From: Cohnella endophytica
GTDB lineage: Bacteria > Bacillota > Bacilli > Paenibacillales > Paenibacillaceae
Direction: 5' to 3'
Assembly (NCBI RefSeq): GCF_003628305.1
Contig: NZ_RBZM01000002.1
Location: 372,001-436,000, forward strand
Length of the DNA stretch: 64,000 nt
Part shown: positions 59,921 through 64,000 of the stretch, piece after piece
How positions within the stretch are numbered: the stretch's first letter is position 1
How the letters are laid out: each line of letters opens with the position of its first letter
Notes under the pieces: model-generated
Databases searched by the model: none
Seen by the model: only the letters and a program-made list of their open reading frames with translations
What the model was told of the DNA's origin: nothing
Made by a program: the position numbers and the translations under genes

Positions 59921-60853
59921 ATGTCGAATAATTCTAACGCGATATACGGCGGACAGGCCGTTATAGAAGGCGTCATGTTCGCGGGCAAGCACGTTCACGT
60001 TACCGCGGTACGCCGCAAAAACCAAGAAATCGCCTTTCTGGAAGTTCCCAAGAAGCCGAATTCGCTCCTGACCTCCCTGAAAAAAATTCCGTTCGTTCGC
60101 GGCATCGTCGGAATCATCGAATCGTCCGCCAAAGGCACGCAGCATTTGACTTTCTCCGCGGAAGCCTACGCCGAAGACGAATCGAGTCCCGAAGATGCAG
60201 CCAAGCCCAAAAAAGAACGCTGGAATCTGACGATGATTCTCGGCGTCGCGCTAGTGGGGATCCTTTCGTTTGTCGTCGGAAAAATTATTTTCACTTTAGT
60301 GCCGACGCTACTCGAAGGACTGATCTTTGGACATGCATTCGAGAATAAAATATTGCACAACCTGCTTGAAGGCGTCATCAAAATCATCTTCTTGCTAAGC
60401 TATCTCTGGTTTATCTCCCAAACCCCGCTCATTAAGCGGTTATTCCAATACCACGGCGCGGAGCATAAAGTCATTAGCGCTTTCGAAGCCGGCTCCGAGC
60501 TTACCGTAGACAAAGTACAGAAGTTCACTCGGCTCCACTACAGGTGCGGAAGCAGCTTTATTATTTTCACGGTCATCGTCGGCGTCGTTATTTATTCCTT
60601 CTTCCAATGGGACACTATGGGCGAGAGAATCGTTCAGCGTCTTATCCTGTTGCCCGTCGTGCTCGGCGTTTCGTATGAAGTGCTGAAATGGACGAACGCG
60701 CTTAGGGATATTCCGGTATTAAAATGGCTCGGTCTTCCGGGTTTGTGGCTGCAACTGTTGACGACCAAGGAGCCGAACGATGATCAAGTCGCCGTATCCA
60801 TCGCTTCCTTCAACCGGATGAGAGAATTGGACCGGCAGGTTAGCTCGACCTGA
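59921..60853 (+). CDS. yqhQ: YqhQ family membrane protein (DUF1385)
   Basis: 310 residues. Typical start YGGQAVIEGVMFAGKHVHVT, then several helices and FQYHGAEHKVISAFEAG with conserved His/Glu. Function is unknown, although the family is widely conserved in Firmicutes. AGCAGGTGG lies 6-8 bases before the ATG; the long upstream frame to 59669 is antisense to yqhR and not part of the gene. Divergent from yqhR. Confidence 0.9.
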   Translation: MSNNSNAIYGGQAVIEGVMFAGKHVHVTAVRRKNQEIAFLEVPKKPNSLLTSLKKIPFVRGIVGIIESSAKGTQHLTFSAEAYAEDESSPEDAAKPKKERWNLTMILGVALVGILSFVVGKIIFTLVPTLLEGLIFGHAFENKILHNLLEGVIKIIFLLSYLWFISQTPLIKRLFQYHGAEHKVISAFEAGSELTVDKVQKFTRLHYRCGSSFIIFTVIVGVVIYSFFQWDTMGERIVQRLILLPVVLGVSYEVLKWTNALRDIPVLKWLGLPGLWLQLLTTKEPNDDQVAVSIASFNRMRELDRQVSST

Positions 60854-60879
60854 TAGACTTCGCAAGGAGGATGATAAGG

Positions 60880-61194
60880 ATGAAAAACCGAATTCAGCCT
60901 TGGTTTGCCGTAGTTCTCGTGTTTATGGCCATCGGCTTGGCTACGAGCCTGTACCAAGGCTCCATGCAATCGTGGCTAATACCGCTCGTTCTGGTGGCAA
61001 TTGTATTCGTTCTCTACAAATTCCCGCCAACGAGATGGAGAAATCCGCCCGGTCGCGGCAGAAAGACGACGCGCGGTCCGCGGCCGGACTTCCGCCGCTC
61101 CGCCAACGCCAAATCCGACAAGCGCCGAACCTCATCTTTTACCGTCATCGAAGGACGCAAAGACAAGGAAGACGAGCCGCCGCGTTATCACTGA
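60880..61194 (+). CDS. YqhP-like small membrane protein
   Basis: 104 residues: two helices (PWFAVVLVFMAIGLATSLY; WLIPLVLVAIVFVLYKF) and a strongly basic tail of about 50 residues rich in Arg, Lys and Pro. AAGGAGG lies 9 bases before the ATG at 60880. Position after yqhQ suggests YqhP, but similarity to the B. subtilis protein cannot be checked here. Confidence 0.75.
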   Translation: MKNRIQPWFAVVLVFMAIGLATSLYQGSMQSWLIPLVLVAIVFVLYKFPPTRWRNPPGRGRKTTRGPRPDFRRSANAKSDKRRTSSFTVIEGRKDKEDEPPRYH

Positions 61195-61210
61195 TCGCCG
61201 ATACTGCAGA

Positions 61211-61258
61211 ACCGCCTCCCGACCGGAATTTTCAATTCCGGCGAGAGGCGGTTTTTTT
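61211..61258 (+). terminator. Terminator of yqhQ-yqhP
   Basis: ACCGCCTC (61211-61218) pairs with GAGGCGGT (61245-61252), the inner CCGGAATT pairs with AATTCCGG, and seven Ts follow. Confidence 0.9.
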
Positions 61259-61261
61259 CGG

Positions 61262-62224
61262 CTATTTGGGACGCGTGACGTTTACTTTGAGCGTGCCGAG
61301 CTTGCGGTCCCAGCTTCGAAAAAATTTCTCCCCTGCGGCAAGCCCGGATTCGTATAAGGATTTGCTTAATTGCGGAGTCAGTTGGAATTGCGTACTGCTC
61401 ACGCCGAGCGTAGGAATCTTGATCGTGCGAATCAGGTTATGCTCTTCGATATAACGCTCGTCATGCGCGCTTAGCATCGTTTCGAACATCGCTTGAAACA
61501 TCGTGATCGGTCCCGATATGCGGCGCGGATTCGTCTCCGACCGTCCGACCATCTGGAAACCGATAACGGGAATTCGCGCGCCCTCTAGTTCGTCGTTCTC
61601 GAACAGCCATAGAGGGAAATTGCTCAACAGCCCTCCATCCACGACGTATGAAAATTTCGTGTTCACCTTCATTTTCTTGCGTTCCTTGTTCGGCTGTCGC
61701 ATGATGACCGGATCGAAGAAATACGGGATGCTCGTGCTCATCCGAATCGCCCGCGCGACGGTTAACTGCTCCGGAGCAACCCCATACAACGCGATATCTT
61801 GCGGTAGCACGAGCAGACGACCGTTCGTAATATCCGACGCGATGATCCGCAGCTTGCCCGTAGGCAAATCGGCGAAAAAACGAATTCCTTTGGCCGCAAG
61901 CAATCTCTCCATCCATTCCTCCACGGCATCTCCCGAATATAATCCTTTGCGTATCAGCAGCCGCAAGGCAGGTCCGATAAACTTGGCGTTGAATACGGCA
62001 TTGCGTTTCAGCAATGAACGAAAAGGCGTTCGCTCGATGATTTCTTTCATTTCCGTCGCCGTATAACCTGCCGCGATCAGAGCCGCGACGATGCTGCCGG
62101 ATGACGTTCCAGCCACCCTGTTGAACACGACGCCGCACTGCTCCGCCGCTTTGACGGCCCCCGTCAAGGAAATTCCTTTCACCCCTCCGCCTTCGAACAC
62201 CGCATTTACTGGAGTCGTTTGCAT
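61262..62224 (-). CDS. Patatin-like phospholipase family protein (YqhO)
   Basis: 320 residues. It has the glycine-rich oxyanion loop FEGGGVKGISLTGAV, the nucleophile Ser41 in GTSSG, and the catalytic Asp in VVDGGLLSNFPLW. Probably a cytoplasmic or membrane-associated lipid acyl hydrolase. Neighbour of mntR as yqhO is in B. subtilis. The ribosome site (GGAGG) is 13 bases from the ATG, rather far. Confidence 0.92.
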   Translation of the reverse strand: MQTTPVNAVFEGGGVKGISLTGAVKAAEQCGVVFNRVAGTSSGSIVAALIAAGYTATEMKEIIERTPFRSLLKRNAVFNAKFIGPALRLLIRKGLYSGDAVEEWMERLLAAKGIRFFADLPTGKLRIIASDITNGRLLVLPQDIALYGVAPEQLTVARAIRMSTSIPYFFDPVIMRQPNKERKKMKVNTKFSYVVDGGLLSNFPLWLFENDELEGARIPVIGFQMVGRSETNPRRISGPITMFQAMFETMLSAHDERYIEEHNLIRTIKIPTLGVSSTQFQLTPQLSKSLYESGLAAGEKFFRSWDRKLGTLKVNVTRPK

Positions 62225-62317
62225 CGCTCGATCATCGCCTCCGTCCGGCGGTCCGGCGATCGCCCGCGCCCGCTCTCGCTAACAACCTTATGCGGCGAAT
62301 GTTCGACCCTATTCATG

Positions 62318-62363
62318 AAAAAAACTGCCCCCTTAAGAATTTCTCTTAAGGGTCGGCAGTTTT
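62318..62363 (-). terminator. mntR terminator
   Basis: AAAACTGCC and CCTTAAGA pair with CTTAAGGG and GGCAGTTTT across a short loop, with A/T tracts on both sides. Confidence 0.88.
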
Positions 62364-62378
62364 CGTTGTTTGCGTCTC

Positions 62379-62801
62379 TTACTCGCTGTCCATCTCGGAT
62401 CGGATCTTGTTTAATTCCGCGCCGCGGGAAGGATCTCGGTTGAAATACTCGACTAACGTCTCGATGCAAGTGATGGAATCCCAGCTCAAATGATGCTCGA
62501 TTCCTTCCACGTCGCCGTAAATCTTGTCCTCTTGCACACCGATGATATTCAGGAAAGTCTCGAGGAGGTGATGCCGGTCGACGAGTCGCTTGCCGATTTT
62601 CTTCCCTTTGTTCGTAAGGACGAGACCGCGATATTTTTCATAAATTAAGTAATTGTCCTTATCTAGCTTCTGGATCATCTTCGTTACCGATGAGGGATGC
62701 ACTTCCAACCCCTCGGCGATGTCGGATACGCGGGCGTAACCCTTCTCTTCGATCAGCCGGTAGATCCGTTCTAAATAATCTTCCATACTTGGGGTAGGCA
62801 A
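62379..62801 (-). CDS. mntR: Manganese transport regulator MntR
   Basis: DtxR-family repressor of 140 residues that shuts down manganese uptake when Mn(II) is bound. The N-terminal helix-turn-helix [20 protein letters not shown] and the metal-site segments [11 protein letters not shown] and the first-site Asp/Glu near MEDYLE match B. subtilis MntR closely. The start is TTG (residues MPTPSMEDY) after GGGGGA; B. subtilis has MTTPSM at the same place. No manganese transporter gene is nearby. Confidence 0.96.
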   Translation of the reverse strand: MPTPSMEDYLERIYRLIEEKGYARVSDIAEGLEVHPSSVTKMIQKLDKDNYLIYEKYRGLVLTNKGKKIGKRLVDRHHLLETFLNIIGVQEDKIYGDVEGIEHHLSWDSITCIETLVEYFNRDPSRGAELNKIRSEMDSE

Positions 62802-62870
62802 CGCTAATCCCCCTTTCCTTCATAATCATACACTGCGGCATAGGGACGGAGCAAGTCCGATCTGTCGAAA

Positions 62871-62901
62871 AGAATCGTCCTGGAACCCTTATCGCATAAT
62901 A
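62871..62901 (+). promoter_or_regulatory. Sigma-G-like promoter of splB
   Basis: AGAATC (62871-62876), 18-base spacer, CATAATA (62895-62901). The -10 fits the sigma-G consensus CAHWHTA fully; the -35 fits four of six positions. About 50 bases before the splB start. Confidence 0.65.
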
Positions 62902-62950
62902 TCCGGGTAAAGGCACGATTGTTACGTATTCCAAAGGAGGAATAGCCGCG

Positions 62951-64000
62951 ATGAGCCCAACTGTTATGGAACGACCTACGGCTTCGGCAAGAGAAACCGC
63001 GTTATTCGTCCCCGAGCTCGTCTATTTCGAACCCGCGGCGCTCGACTACCCCAAAGGCCAGCGCATTCTGTCTTGGGTCAAGGAAAGGAACTTGCCTTAC
63101 CAGATGACGACCTCGCATAACCGAATCACGAATCTACCCGGGGATTCGGAGCTGGAACAATACAAAATCGCCAAACGAACGTTAGTCGTCGGCATCCGCA
63201 AAACGTTAAAGTTCGATACGTCGAAACCTTCCGCCGAATATGCAATCCCGATCGCTACGGGCTGCATGGGGCATTGCCATTATTGCTACCTGCAGACGAC
63301 GCTGGGCGCTAAGCCCTACATCCGGGTGTACGTGAACACCGACGATATTCTGAACGCCGCCAAAGGTTACATCGACGAACGCGCTCCGGAGATCACGAGA
63401 TTCGAGGCCGCATGTACTTCCGATCCGGTCGGATTGGAGCATTTGACCGGATCGTTGGCCGACGCCATCACGTTCATGGCGGATCAGCCGCTCGGTCGGC
63501 TTCGCTTCGTAACGAAATTCCATCACGTCGACTCGTTGCTTCCGCTCCGGCACAACGGCCATACGCGAATCCGGTTCAGCGTGAACGCGGATTACGTCAT
63601 TCGCAACTTCGAGCCGGCAACGTCGCGCTTTCATGAACGGATCGAAGCCGCCGGCAAGATCGGCCGCGCGGGATATCCCCTCGGCTTCATCATCGCGCCG
63701 ATTATCTGGTACGAAGGCTGGCAGCAAGGCTATCGCGAGCTGCTGGAGAAGCTTGCGGATACGTTGCCGCGCGATGCGACGGGCGACTTGACGTTCGAGC
63801 TGATCCAGCATCGCTTCACGAAAACCGCGAAGACGATTATCGAGAAAAGGTATCCGAAATCGAAGCTGGAGATGGACGAAGAGAAACGAAAGAAAAAATG
63901 GGGGCGTTGGGGACAGCACAAGTACGTCTACCCGGACGAACAAGCAGAAGCGCTCCGCGAATTCATCACGGAGCGCATCTTCGAACATTTTCCGGAAGCC
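62951..64000 (+). CDS. splB: Spore photoproduct lyase, 3' end outside window
   Basis: Radical-SAM enzyme that repairs the spore thymine dimer during germination; 350 codons are visible, close to full length. The iron-sulfur motif is Cys105-x3-Cys109-x2-Cys112 (GCMGHCHYCYLQ) and the hydrogen-donor Cys155 is in EAACTSDPVG, the same 50-residue distance as in B. subtilis (Cys91 to Cys141). AAAGGAGG lies 10 bases before the ATG. Forespore expression is supported by the sigma-G-like promoter. No splA gene is present upstream. Confidence 0.95.
   Translation, partial: MSPTVMERPTASARETALFVPELVYFEPAALDYPKGQRILSWVKERNLPYQMTTSHNRITNLPGDSELEQYKIAKRTLVVGIRKTLKFDTSKPSAEYAIPIATGCMGHCHYCYLQTTLGAKPYIRVYVNTDDILNAAKGYIDERAPEITRFEAACTSDPVGLEHLTGSLADAITFMADQPLGRLRFVTKFHHVDSLLPLRHNGHTRIRFSVNADYVIRNFEPATSRFHERIEAAGKIGRAGYPLGFIIAPIIWYEGWQQGYRELLEKLADTLPRDATGDLTFELIQHRFTKTAKTIIEKRYPKSKLEMDEEKRKKKWGRWGQHKYVYPDEQAEALREFITERIFEHFPEA

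Noticed and set aside
63671..63690. GATATCCCCT in splB as another copy of the array repeat
   Set aside because: Only about ten bases match before it diverges, and the encoded AGYPLGF is a conserved part of spore photoproduct lyase.

Overview
The window comes from an endospore-forming, low-to-mid GC Firmicute, most likely a member of the Paenibacillaceae (Paenibacillus/Cohnella type). That is inferred from the strong AGGAGG ribosome sites, the complete spoIIIA operon with spo0A, spoIVB, mciZ and splB, and a gene order that follows the Bacillus subtilis nudF/mciZ - bkd - spo0A - spoIVB - recN - argR - yqxC - dxs - ispA - xseBA - folD - nusB - yqhY - accCB - spoIIIA - yqhV - efp - yqhT - aroQ - yqhR - yqhQ - yqhP - yqhO - mntR segment. 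Most genes lie on the minus strand.

Region by region. 1-9.2 kb: a partial endonuclease Q-type gene, nudF, the tiny divisome inhibitor mciZ, an M20 peptidase, a 31-codon Prli42-like membrane miniprotein, lipB and a branched-chain 2-oxoacid dehydrogenase cluster (lpdA, E1 alpha, E1 beta, E2), for which lipB supplies the lipoyl precursor. 9.3-11.0 kb: an accessory island made of one IS1595-like transposase gene that appears to have lost its catalytic aspartates, bracketed by two oppositely oriented arrays of a diverged repeat of about 53 bp. 11-22 kb: an acyltransferase pair (MBOAT plus DHHW), a VanRS-like two-component system followed by a short D,D-carboxypeptidase, a membrane-anchored PrsA-like foldase, and an AraC regulator divergent from a GH31 alpha-xylosidase. 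22-31 kb: an Lpl-type carbohydrate ABC transporter with an embedded YesMN two-component system and two solute-binding lipoproteins. 31-47.5 kb: the spo0A to accB housekeeping and sporulation block. 47.6-53.9 kb: the spoIIIA operon and yqhV. 54-64 kb: a phosphosulfolactate synthase, ytwI, aspartokinase with an internal beta-subunit start, efp, a proline dipeptidase-like gene, aroQ, yqhR/Q/P, a patatin, mntR and a partial splB.

Regulatory signals that can be read directly include two perfect Spo0A boxes (TGTCGAA) and a sigma-H-like promoter upstream of spo0A, a sigma-E-like promoter before spoIIIAA, a sigma-G-like promoter before splB, direct-repeat operators upstream of both two-component or transport loci, and many intrinsic terminators.

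The most unusual feature is the repeat-bracketed, catalytically degenerate transposase gene. A further copy of the same repeat core sits in frame inside the GH31 gene 11 kb away. This resembles the logic of a REP/RAYT system but uses an IS1595-type protein; that parallel is inference.
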